Below are positions 7,526 through 14,069 of a stretch of DNA of 14,069 nucleotides, piece after piece. The notes below the pieces were generated by a model. The model saw only the letters and a list, made by a program, of their open reading frames with translations. It searched no databases and was not told the DNA's origin. The stretch is taken from contig JAIOSX010000350.1 in NCBI GenBank assembly GCA_021107345.1, positions 1 through 14,069 of the forward strand, written 5' to 3'. The stretch is from Candidatus Aegiribacteria sp. (GTDB taxonomy: Bacteria; Fermentibacterota; Fermentibacteria; Fermentibacterales; Fermentibacteraceae). Within the stretch, counting starts at the first letter, position 1. The number at the start of each line of letters is the position of its first letter. A program made the translations under genes and the position numbers.

Positions 7526-9094
7526 CTACCTCCCCCCACCGGCGCAGGCGCAGGCACACCCCGCACATGCACAGGCACAGGCGCAGGAAGAACCGCCAGA
7601 ACTGCCGCTATACGATCTGGACACGGGAATCGGATTCGTAACTGAGGTTACTATTGAAGAGAGTTTTGTCAGAGATGAAACCGCCCGGCCTGCAGCTCCC
7701 TCAAGCGTTCCCGCAAGTGAAGAACAGATTTCAGTTATGCTTGCTCCTCCGGAAAATGAGTTCGTATGAAGAACAATGCTTCTGAACCAAACGGGATATG
7801 CTGTGCTTGTAACAGTGGGAAGGTCATTAACCATACTGTTGAAATGATCGTCCACAAAGAGCCACCCGAAACGATCTGCAAGTATCAAAGCAGCCTTATC
7901 TGGTGATCCGGCTTCCCTCACCATTTGCCAGGCATTGCTGATTATGCTCCTGTAGTATTCCCTTGTTTCCTCAATGTCAAAGCCTTCCATTTTCTCCTTC
8001 AGCTCATCTATCATGTCAATAAAGACTTTTTTCACTGCGTCCACAGGAGGATACTTCTGATCATCCGGGTCAGGAAGTATGTCGATAATCGCCTTCTCGT
8101 AACTTCTCAAACCCTCTTTGGAACCGGTTTTGATTACGCTGGCATCGGCCCCGGAACCGCTCAGCTGAAGCACTCCCTTTCGGAGAAGTCCGAACAGGAT
8201 AAGCACAAACACCTTTTCCAGCCTTTCCTCCAGAAGAAGGGCTGCAAACGGAGCCGTCAGCCCCCTTCGGAGGCCTGAACCTTCAACGCCTATCGCGGGA
8301 GGCAGGTAACTGACGCGCCGTTTCTTTGCATTTCTGACAGCTCTGATGACAAGCCAGATAAAAAGCCCAAAAAAAATGGATACTATACAAATGGTAATAA
8401 GCAGTCCAATAGCCTGCGGACTCAGTATAGGCGGTGCCGGCCGTTCGGCAAGAGGTCCTGCTACAAGGTGTGCAGGAAATGATACTCCGACCATGAACGA
8501 TTCCGAAACCTTCCTTCTGGCCTCCCAGACGTAACGAACCCTCCCGGAACTGTCTACAGACGAGCTGGTAAAAGGAACTTCATGATATCTCACGCTGCCG
8601 GGGAGGGCTCCGGGCGGGAAAACCATTACAAGAGTGAACTCGGAGTTTCCTCTGAGGAAACTGTCATCAAACCATGTGGGCGAAAATTCCACTGAAGCAT
8701 GCCCGTCGTCTTCCGTATCCCTGAAAACCATATTACTGCTAATCCCAGTGAGTCGGAAAACGGCGTTTGCACCGGGGTAAATCGTACTGTTCCCGAGGTG
8801 CACTTCAACTCCGTTATCGATGAAGGTGGAAGGGTATATCCTTTTTGAAGGCGAACCGTCTACAGAAGCCTCAATACTCTCCAGTTTGTAGTCCTCTGTG
8901 GGAAATCCGATATCGATGATATCAATCGGGTGGCAGCCTGCTGCGCAGGCAAACTCTATCTCATAATCTATCTCAAGGCTGTTGTCGTGATTGACCGTTG
9001 CGGTACAGTGAAATCGGGGAATGGAGAAACCGTAGTTCTGAGCACGGGCACCGATACTGAAAACGGCAAGGGCAACCAGAATATATCTTACCAT
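7526..9094 (-). CDS. DUF2207-like membrane protein with C-terminal Cys-Ala repeat tail
   Basis: The 522-residue protein starts with a signal peptide (about 1-18, ending 'GARAQ'). An exported beta-rich domain follows (20-220, with Cys30, Cys50 and Cys54), then one membrane helix (about 228-250) followed by basic residues, then a cytosolic alpha-helical region with 'FGLLRKGVLQL' typical of DUF2207 proteins. It ends in a Ser/Gly linker and the tail CACACACAGCACACAGGGR (residues 504-522) with seven cysteines. DUF2207 proteins often end in Gly/Ser-rich low-complexity tails; a regular Cys-Ala tail is unusual. By the positive-inside rule the tail is in the cytosol, where the next gene's enzyme could reach it. 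ATG 9094 has GAGGAG 8 bases upstream and gives a clean signal peptide; a longer start at 9208 does not. It overlaps the gene before by 7 bases and ends 2 bases before the radical SAM gene. The function is unknown; the tail could be a modification site, metal ligand set or redox element. Confidence 0.82.
   Translation of the reverse strand: MVRYILVALAVFSIGARAQNYGFSIPRFHCTATVNHDNSLEIDYEIEFACAAGCHPIDIIDIGFPTEDYKLESIEASVDGSPSKRIYPSTFIDNGVEVHLGNSTIYPGANAVFRLTGISSNMVFRDTEDDGHASVEFSPTWFDDSFLRGNSEFTLVMVFPPGALPGSVRYHEVPFTSSSVDSSGRVRYVWEARRKVSESFMVGVSFPAHLVAGPLAERPAPPILSPQAIGLLITICIVSIFFGLFIWLVIRAVRNAKKRRVSYLPPAIGVEGSGLRRGLTAPFAALLLEERLEKVFVLILFGLLRKGVLQLSGSGADASVIKTGSKEGLRSYEKAIIDILPDPDDQKYPPVDAVKKVFIDMIDELKEKMEGFDIEETREYYRSIISNAWQMVREAGSPDKAALILADRFGWLFVDDHFNSMVNDLPTVTSTAYPVWFRSIVLHTNSFSGGASITEICSSLAGTLEGAAGRAVSSLTKLSSIVTSVTNPIPVSRSYSGSSGGSSCACACACAGCACACAGGGR
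7529..7537 (-). promoter_or_regulatory. Strong ribosome binding site overlapping the last codons of the tail protein
   Basis: GGGGGGAGG on the minus strand ends 5 bases before ATG 7523. It also encodes the final Gly-Gly-Arg of the Cys-Ala tail protein. It fixes the start of the radical SAM gene and ties its translation to completion of the tail. Confidence 0.8.
7541..7585 (-). repeat. Imperfect hexanucleotide repeat encoding alternating Cys-Ala
   Basis: Minus-strand units TGY-GCN repeat seven times, broken once by a GGG glycine codon after the fourth pair. Cys codons are mixed (TGC, TGT) and Ala codons are mixed (GCC, GCA, GCG). Simple recent slippage would give identical units, so the variation suggests, weakly, that the peptide sequence is kept by selection. 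Confidence 0.85.
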
Positions 9095-9444
9095 TTGGGC
9101 TTCTCCTCTATCTGGAATTCCGTTCCACAGAAAGGACATGATAAGAAAACGGCGCCTGCTTTCAATACAATATTTTCTGAGCTGAGTCCCGCCGCACATT
9201 TTTTGCACGTCAGATCTTCCAGATTCACATCTCCGCTGAGTTCAAGTGTTCTGGAAATGACAACGGTTTTGTCCGCAGGTTCTCGAACGCCTTTTCTCAC
9301 AAAATACGCTCCCGGTAAAATCATGGATACTCCCACTATAAGCCTGGGCAGAAAATTACTGTCAGCCGAGGCTACCATGAACATCAGCCCGAGCAGGATA
9401 AGGAATACGCCCAGAATCACCATAAAAACCCGTAATCCAGCCAT
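9088..9444 (-). CDS. Small membrane protein with zinc-ribbon domain, first gene of the operon
   Basis: The 118-residue protein has two hydrophobic helices (about 5-25 and 33-50). A short cytosolic domain follows with Cys80-x2-Cys83 ('LTCKKC') and Cys103-x2-Cys106 ('LSCPFC'), a four-cysteine zinc-ribbon or rubredoxin-like knuckle. I do not recognise a named family. ATG 9444 is preceded by AAGGA at a good distance. The 3' end overlaps the start of the tail protein by 7 bases (TGGTAA around ATG 9094), so the two are coupled. A role as partner, assembly factor or metal/redox helper for the tail protein is an inference from position only. Confidence 0.75.
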   Translation of the reverse strand: MAGLRVFMVILGVFLILLGLMFMVASADSNFLPRLIVGVSMILPGAYFVRKGVREPADKTVVISRTLELSGDVNLEDLTCKKCAAGLSSENIVLKAGAVFLSCPFCGTEFQIEEKPKW

Positions 9445-9512
9445 TGTATCCTTCCGGTTAACAGATGGCAGTTATGCCATGTTGAATGGAACTACGCTTC
9501 CCTCGAAGGAAA

Positions 9513-9541
9513 TATATACAGCCACTTCAGTAACTGGACAA
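9513..9541 (-). promoter_or_regulatory. Possible promoter of the Cys-Ala tail operon
   Basis: On the minus strand TTGTCC (9541-9536) and TATATA (9518-9513) are exactly 17 bases apart. The predicted start lies about 60 bases before ATG 9444. It is in the 176-base divergent gap shared with the lipoprotein gene; I found no equally good plus-strand promoter there. Confidence 0.4.
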
Positions 9542-9620
9542 ATTTGCACATATCATCTATGCTACTCGTTCCGTCCGGATAGTCCGGATGTAATAAAACT
9601 CTTTAAAGTGAGGGGAAAAT

Positions 9621-10286
9621 ATGAGTAAACTCATAGCATTTCTTGCTGTTGTATCTTTGTTTACCGTTTTCGGTTGCGGAAGCAGTTCAACAGGTCCCAG
9701 TGCGAACGATGATTATCTGCCCATGGCGGTCGGCAATCAGTGGAACTATTCGCTGAGCGGATATGTCTCTACAGTTGGCAGCACCGATACCACTTTCCTG
9801 TCCGGATCCAACTTCACACATGTTATTGGAACGACAACTCATCAGCAGGGATTCCAGCTTTACACAATCAAGGACAGCTTAATCACGATAATGACCACCC
9901 CGGATACGGTATTTACACATACCACCGTAACCATGAACTATGCACATAAAACCGATTCCGAGTGGAGAATGTACGACGACACGACATCAACCGATTATGA
10001 ATTATTTATGAAACTGCCGGTTACGGTTGATGACACCTGGATACCGGAAACCGCTGAACCGACAGTTTCCAGAACAGTCCTCTCCCTTTCGGCAAGTGTA
10101 ACAGTACCGGCCGGGTCTTATGCCAACTGCGCCAATCTCAGAGACACGGATTCGCTGGAACCGACTTTCTACTTCGATCTGTTCCTCTCAAGAGGAACCG
10201 GTGCTGTTAAATATCTCATTCACGAGACCGATTTGAACGGAACAGTTTACATGGCTTACAGCCTCACCAGCTCAACCATCATTTGA
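9621..10286 (+). CDS. Putative lipoprotein of unknown function
   Basis: The 221-residue protein has a short signal peptide ending in the lipobox 'VFGC' (Cys19), followed by a Ser/Gly linker, so it should be lipid-anchored. The mature part starts with 'DDYLPMAVGNQWNYSLSG', a motif seen near the N-terminus of many uncharacterised exported proteins. The rest is Thr/Ser-rich beta-strand sequence with 'SVTVPAGSYANCANLRDT' and a 'GTGAVKYLIHE' strand near the end. The family's function is not known. AGGGG 5 bases before ATG 9621 supports the start. It is transcribed away from the tail operon and is followed by a hairpin, so it is probably a single-gene unit. Confidence 0.85.
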   Translation: MSKLIAFLAVVSLFTVFGCGSSSTGPSANDDYLPMAVGNQWNYSLSGYVSTVGSTDTTFLSGSNFTHVIGTTTHQQGFQLYTIKDSLITIMTTPDTVFTHTTVTMNYAHKTDSEWRMYDDTTSTDYELFMKLPVTVDDTWIPETAEPTVSRTVLSLSASVTVPAGSYANCANLRDTDSLEPTFYFDLFLSRGTGAVKYLIHETDLNGTVYMAYSLTSSTII

Positions 10287-10297
10287 TCCTGATCTCT

Positions 10298-10325
10298 GCA
10301 GGGGGCGGCAATCGCCGCTCCCCGC
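10298..10325 (+). terminator. GC-rich terminator-like hairpin after the lipoprotein gene
   Basis: The stem GCAGGGGGCGGC pairs with GCCGCTCCCCGC around a 4-base AATC loop, with one G-T pair and one A-C mismatch. It starts 11 bases after the lipoprotein stop. No long T-run follows, only AT-rich sequence. Confidence 0.6.
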
Positions 10326-10355
10326 TGAATATTTGATATAAATCTGCTTCCGATT

Positions 10356-10383
10356 TTGGATGAAGATCATTTTTCTCTATATT
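10356..10383 (+). promoter_or_regulatory. Possible promoter of the C10 peptidase gene
   Basis: TTGGAT (10356-10361) and TATATT (10378-10383) are 16 bases apart in an AT-rich stretch, about 43 bases before ATG 10427. The -35 match is partial, so this is tentative. Confidence 0.35.
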
Positions 10384-10426
10384 GTCTTTAGAATATTCCC
10401 TAATTGATCATGTACAGGAGGATGAA

Positions 10427-11911
10427 ATGAGACTTTCCATAGTATTCATGTCCATTTTCGCGTTTCTATTCAGTATTTTAAGCGCGATGCCGGTTGATCA
10501 GTACGAAGCTGAAATTGTCGCTGAATCGAAACTGATCCGTGACAGGCAGGATGATGATTTCTCAATTGTTGACTGCATCGTGCTTGAAAGCGATCAGGAT
10601 TGTATGCCTCTTGCGTTCGCCTTCGAACTGAGCCCTGCGGGATACATAGTAACAACCGCCGATAACGAACTGCCTCCTGTAATAGCCTACTCCTACATGA
10701 ATAACTGCATGATTGAAGAAGAGGGAAGAAACATCCTTCTTGACATGATCAGAAGGGACATCGAACTGAGACTCTCATCCCTGGATGATGCCCCTCCGGA
10801 ACTGCTTCAGGTGCATCGTACCTGGTGGGAAGAGTATTCCTCGGGTGATTATGTGCTGATGTCCGACCGTCTTACAGAGCAGTGGCCTCCTGAAGGTTCA
10901 ACACCTACAGGTGGATGGCTCATGGAGAACTGGGCTCAGGGGGCGCCCTACAACAATTACTGCCCCATGGACCTTATCGCAGGATCCAGGAGTGTTGCGG
11001 GTTGCCCCGCAATTGCCATGGGATCAATTCTGAATTTTGGGGAAACCACAAACGGCACTCAGTTCAGCGACGATGACGACTACTACCATAATTACCATGA
11101 ATACTACTATATAGACGATGATCATGTAGCCCATGATTTTCCATCCTGGCCGGAGTTGAACGTATATCTTGATACACTTGAAAGCCATTACACAAATCAC
11201 ACAGCAATTACGAATTCAGACAAGGCAGCTCTGATATATGCCTGCGGCGCGGCATGCAAGCAGGTTTACACGGTCTCGGTTTCAGGTACTTTCGGGGTGA
11301 ATCAGGCCTATGACGCTTACATCAAGTTCGATTTCACCGACTGCAGCCTTCTCGATGCTTCTTCCGACAGTCTTTACGAAAGACTTTCGGAAAACATGAT
11401 AAACGCCATGCCGGCTCATCTGGCGGTTGTGGATGCGGAACCACCTACCTGCGGCCATAACATGATCATCGACGGCTACAATACCGATGAATTCTATCAT
11501 CTGAATTTCGGCTGGGGCGGAAGCCACAACGCCTGGTATCAGTTCCCGCTGTCCGGAATGCCTTACAGCTTGAATATCATAGAAGGCATAATACTCGACA
11601 TAGGCGAAGGACAGCTGTCCGTTGAGGGGGAGACAGAGCAGGATGAAGCCGCTGTTCTGATCCTCTCGTGCCAGACAAATCCTGTTTCGGACTATCTGGT
11701 TATCAATCTGGAAGTCGTTCAGAGGTGCAATGTGAATCTTTCCATTTACAGCATTTCAGGGCGTCTTCTGAAGACAGTTGCCGACAGGGAATTCTATCCC
11801 GGTTCCTGCCGGCTTGGCTGGGTTCCGGAAAACACAGGAAACGGAGTATACATTCTGACGGCCTCAGGTCCGTGGGGAATTGAAACGGCCAGATTCACAA
11901 TCCTGGATTAG
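10427..11911 (+). CDS. Secreted C10 (streptopain-type) cysteine peptidase with C-terminal sorting-like domain
   Basis: The 494-residue protein has a signal peptide (1-20) and a propeptide (about 22-145) containing 'SPAGYIVTTADNELPPVIAY', the streptopain-type inhibitor strand pattern. The peptidase domain (about 150-395) has catalytic Cys193 in 'VAGCPAIAMGSILNF' and His344 in 'CGHNMIIDGY', followed by 'FYHLNFGWGG'. Residues 405-494 form a FlgD/Por-like domain ('TNPVSDYL', 'LSIYSISGRLLKT', 'GNGVYILTA'), which suggests export to the cell surface or medium. Between the catalytic residues lies an Asp/Tyr/His-rich stretch (about 214-236). It should cleave proteins outside the cell after removal of its propeptide, perhaps for nutrition. 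ATG 10427 has AGGAGG exactly 5 bases upstream; a longer start at 10382 would bury the signal peptide. Confidence 0.9.
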   Translation: MRLSIVFMSIFAFLFSILSAMPVDQYEAEIVAESKLIRDRQDDDFSIVDCIVLESDQDCMPLAFAFELSPAGYIVTTADNELPPVIAYSYMNNCMIEEEGRNILLDMIRRDIELRLSSLDDAPPELLQVHRTWWEEYSSGDYVLMSDRLTEQWPPEGSTPTGGWLMENWAQGAPYNNYCPMDLIAGSRSVAGCPAIAMGSILNFGETTNGTQFSDDDDYYHNYHEYYYIDDDHVAHDFPSWPELNVYLDTLESHYTNHTAITNSDKAALIYACGAACKQVYTVSVSGTFGVNQAYDAYIKFDFTDCSLLDASSDSLYERLSENMINAMPAHLAVVDAEPPTCGHNMIIDGYNTDEFYHLNFGWGGSHNAWYQFPLSGMPYSLNIIEGIILDIGEGQLSVEGETEQDEAAVLILSCQTNPVSDYLVINLEVVQRCNVNLSIYSISGRLLKTVADREFYPGSCRLGWVPENTGNGVYILTASGPWGIETARFTILD

Positions 11912-11921
11912 AGGAGGTTGA

Positions 11922-13607
11922 TTACCAGGGTATACCGGCGGGTGAAAGAGCGCGCATGTTATCCCTTGGCAGGCTGTCGGTGTGCATATAACCTTCCGGT
12001 ACGGGCTCCGTCATTTCATATACAATGGATTTGCCTGATTCACTTCGGTAAACCTCCATTAGAAATTCAGGCGGATTGATCAACTGCCAGCAGCTGCCAT
12101 CAGGGGTTCTTCGCCACCGGTGTTGAAGATGTGGCCTGAAAACAGGAAGGTAGTTGTCAACGACAACATACCGCACTCCATGTTCTTCAAGGCAAGGCCA
12201 CAGAAGCATCTCGTAGTCATTGGGCATTGTAAGTGTGGGCCGTCTGTACTGCCAGATAAGCAGTCCCACATTGGGATATGTCACAACCCAGTTACCGTTC
12301 TCGGAATTCTCTTCAAGCCATCGGGAGATCTCCTCCGCTTCAGCAGCTCTTTCTACAGATATCTCTGAAAGAACGCTACCCAGCGGGTATAAGAATGGCA
12401 GAAGCAGCAGTACACCGGCAACAGTTGCTGTCCTCTTTCCAGCAAGTTTTATCAGTGACAGCAACCCGGCAGAACCCAATCCTGCAACTATCACGATAAA
12501 AAAAGTAAGATACCTGCTGCTGTGTTCATGTAGAACAAGCATGACCATTGGAGGTATGGAGGCTATGGCCGGCAGTATCATCTTTCTTCGAAGATCCCTG
12601 GATCTGAGGACCAGGAGGGCAAGTATTGCGAAACCGACCAGGGATGGCTGTCCAAAATTCTCGCCTCTGTGGAGAGATCCTGTAGTGATGGGCTCAAGAA
12701 CCCTCAGAGTTCCCTTTGCCAGATAAGCCCCAACCGCACCGGCCCCCTGATGTCTCAACATATCCAGTGGCTCGGGCGGAGTATCTCTTACTTCCCATGC
12801 TGCCCAGTGGTTCTCGTTCAGCAGGAACTGACCTCCCTGTGTATATGTAGGAGAACCAAAGGCACTCAGGTTACGCATGAACCAGGGCATGCATGTGAGG
12901 ATGAAAACAGTAATGAAGAGAAGGGTTTTAAGAATTCTTTTCACTCCTCCCCTTAAGAGTACCCAGAATCCAATCGAGAATGCCAGTAGCATGCCCTGTG
13001 TTCGTGTTAGATAGGCAAGACCGGTCAGAATGCCCAGCAGTATTACTATTTTGAACGAAAGTATTTTTCTATCCGCCACAAGCAGAATGGCAAAAAACAG
13101 TGCGGTGAAAAGCATAAGACTGTCAGGCTGAGTTGAATACCAGATGAAAAGCGGTGTTACGGACAGAACCAGAAGAGTGAATAAAGCAGGTAGTTTCCCG
13201 AAGTTTCTTCTGGCCCAGAGCCAGCACATGAACAGGCAGATAAGTCCTGCAAAAAGGGACAGTATCTGCGCAGCAGTAAATCCCGGACCGGTTACAAGGA
13301 ACAGAACGTATATGAGCAGTATCATCACAGGCTGCCTGTTGCCTTCAGGTCTGAGTTCATCCATAGACTCGCTGTAGAGGGTCCACTTTCTCATGGTGGA
13401 AAAGCCGTATCTATCCCTGAGGTTTACGGCAACTTCCAGATTGGATGTTACACCGTCTCCAGCGGGAATGGGGTTCCGCATAATAACCGGGAGACGCAAA
13501 ATGACAGCAAACAGCAGAACAGCCAACAGGATCAGCGGTTCTCTTCTACGAACTGAATCAGCAGATGTTTCAAATACGGGAGATAGCACTCTATTCAGTT
13601 TCAGCAC
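11922..13607 (-). CDS. GT-C membrane glycosyltransferase (PMT/ArnT-like, GT39/GT83 type)
   Basis: The 561-residue protein has about a dozen hydrophobic helices. The first helix (24-43) is followed by a loop with Asp51 ('PIPAGDGVTS') where GT-C enzymes keep their catalytic acidic residue. 'RPEGNRQPVMILLIYVLF', 'LTRTQGMLLAF' and 'SSRYLTFFIVIVAGL' match the PMT_2/ArnT pattern. The C-terminal 130 residues form a soluble domain expected in the periplasm. Such enzymes move a sugar from a polyprenyl-phosphate donor to a lipid, protein or glycan acceptor; which one is not visible. The GTG start at 13607 overlaps the upstream regulator gene by 7 bases and has only a weak ribosome site, suggesting coupling. 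The 3' end is 10 bases from the convergent peptidase gene, with no terminator between. Confidence 0.85.
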   Translation of the reverse strand: MLKLNRVLSPVFETSADSVRRREPLILLAVLLFAVILRLPVIMRNPIPAGDGVTSNLEVAVNLRDRYGFSTMRKWTLYSESMDELRPEGNRQPVMILLIYVLFLVTGPGFTAAQILSLFAGLICLFMCWLWARRNFGKLPALFTLLVLSVTPLFIWYSTQPDSLMLFTALFFAILLVADRKILSFKIVILLGILTGLAYLTRTQGMLLAFSIGFWVLLRGGVKRILKTLLFITVFILTCMPWFMRNLSAFGSPTYTQGGQFLLNENHWAAWEVRDTPPEPLDMLRHQGAGAVGAYLAKGTLRVLEPITTGSLHRGENFGQPSLVGFAILALLVLRSRDLRRKMILPAIASIPPMVMLVLHEHSSRYLTFFIVIVAGLGSAGLLSLIKLAGKRTATVAGVLLLLPFLYPLGSVLSEISVERAAEAEEISRWLEENSENGNWVVTYPNVGLLIWQYRRPTLTMPNDYEMLLWPCLEEHGVRYVVVDNYLPVFRPHLQHRWRRTPDGSCWQLINPPEFLMEVYRSESGKSIVYEMTEPVPEGYMHTDSLPRDNMRALSPAGIPW

Positions 13608-14069
13608 TGGCTATCTTCAATCAGCTTATCCAGCCTTTCCATATCTATATCAAGCAGCCTGGCGGCAGCCTTTCTTTCGGAGCCGCAATACTCCATAGTT
13701 TTCATTACATGATCGATAATCCTGTCATGGAGTTTCATAGGGATGAAATCCCCGGACATCTCGCCCGGTATTATCCTCTCGCGGATATAAGGCGAAAGCG
13801 AATCTCTGTTTAATATTTCCCCGTCAGTGTTCACAACTGCACAGGCTATGATGTTCTTCAGTTCCTGAATATTATCGGGGTAATTGTACTGTTTTAGAAG
13901 ATCAAGCAGTTCATCGGAAAACCCTGTGATTTTCTTGCCTGTCCTCTCCACTTCCTCCTTCAGAAAATGCCCGGCAATAAGAGGTATATCATCGGCCCTG
14001 TCCCGCAACGGAGGTATACGGATGGAATTCACCATAAGATGGTAAAGAAGATCCCTTGAGAAAGATTCC
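13601..14069 (-). CDS. Sigma-54-type AAA+ transcription activator, C-terminal part (5' end outside window)
   Basis: The frame is open to the right edge, so about 155 C-terminal residues are present. 'FSRDLLYHLMVNSIRIPPLR' and 'DRADDIPLIAGHFL' are the end of the sigma-54 activator AAA+ core ('FREDLYYRL...IRLPPLRER'). 'YNYPDNIQELKNII' stands where family members have 'YPWPGNVRELxN', so the sensor II Arg is Gln here. After a linker, 'GSERKAAARLLDIDMERLDK' is a Fis-type helix-turn-helix with a divergent recognition helix. The input domain and ATP-binding motifs lie outside. It overlaps the glycosyltransferase gene, so it may share a transcript with it. I saw no -24/-12 site in the gene gaps, so the targets are unknown. 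Confidence 0.88.
   Translation of the reverse strand, partial: ESFSRDLLYHLMVNSIRIPPLRDRADDIPLIAGHFLKEEVERTGKKITGFSDELLDLLKQYNYPDNIQELKNIIACAVVNTDGEILNRDSLSPYIRERIIPGEMSGDFIPMKLHDRIIDHVMKTMEYCGSERKAAARLLDIDMERLDKLIEDSQC

Noticed and set aside
7524..7568. Longer N-terminus for the radical SAM/SPASM protein from an ATG at 7568
   Set aside because: The extension is only the Cys-Ala codons read in another frame, there is no ribosome binding site, and ATG 7523 has a strong one and starts at the family-like region.
7541..7585. Tandem DNA repeat as a CRISPR or mobile-element feature
   Set aside because: Units are 6 bases without spacers and fall wholly within a coding tail.
9534..9552. Possible sigma-54 promoter (TGGAC...TTGC) before the lipoprotein gene
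   Set aside because: The GG and GC elements are 8 bases apart, not the required 10, and the rest of the consensus is poor.
9569..9596. Plus-strand promoter for the lipoprotein gene (TTCCGT and TAATAA)
   Set aside because: The -35 matches at only about half its positions and the spacer is 16; not strong enough to list.

Overview
The window suggests an uncultured Gram-negative bacterium of the broad FCB type (Fermentibacterota, WOR-3 or Cloacimonadota-like). This is inference. The support is a moderate GC content, two exported proteins (a propeller protein and a C10 peptidase) ending in FlgD/Por-like C-terminal domains, a lipoprotein with a plain lipobox, clear AGGAGG-type ribosome binding sites, and normal use of all three stop codons. 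No rRNA, tRNA, CRISPR array, insertion sequence or prophage gene was seen.

Layout, left to right. 1-825 (+) is the 3' end of a propeller-repeat secreted protein, followed by a strong hairpin. 913-2337 (-) is a cobalamin-binding radical SAM gene cut by one in-frame TGA seven codons before its iron-sulfur cysteine motif. 2582-3967 (+) is a second, intact cobalamin-binding radical SAM gene, divergent from the first and coupled by an ATGA overlap to a MurJ/MviN-like flippase (3964-5513) that carries a frameshift. These three look like an envelope lipid or glycan cluster with two damaged members, or two assembly errors.

9444-5531 (-) is a tightly overlapping four-gene operon and the most interesting part of the window. 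In order of transcription it encodes: a small two-helix membrane protein with a CxxC...CxxC zinc ribbon; a DUF2207-like single-pass membrane protein ending in a cytosolic tail with seven cysteines alternating with alanine, then GGGR; a radical SAM/SPASM enzyme with an N-terminal PqqD/RRE-like domain and the full SPASM cysteine set; and a class I SAM-dependent methyltransferase. There is no room for a separate small precursor peptide. The natural reading is that the Cys-Ala tail of the membrane protein is itself the substrate: a RiPP-like modification installed on the end of a 522-residue membrane protein. The function is not known from the sequence.

9621-10286 (+) is a lipoprotein followed by a terminator-like hairpin. 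10427-11911 (+) is a secreted C10 (streptopain-type) cysteine peptidase with propeptide, catalytic Cys/His and a C-terminal sorting-like domain. 13607-11922 (-) is a GT-C/PMT-type membrane glycosyltransferase, and 14069-13601 (-) is the C-terminal part of a sigma-54-type AAA+ activator that overlaps the glycosyltransferase start, so the two are probably one transcript.
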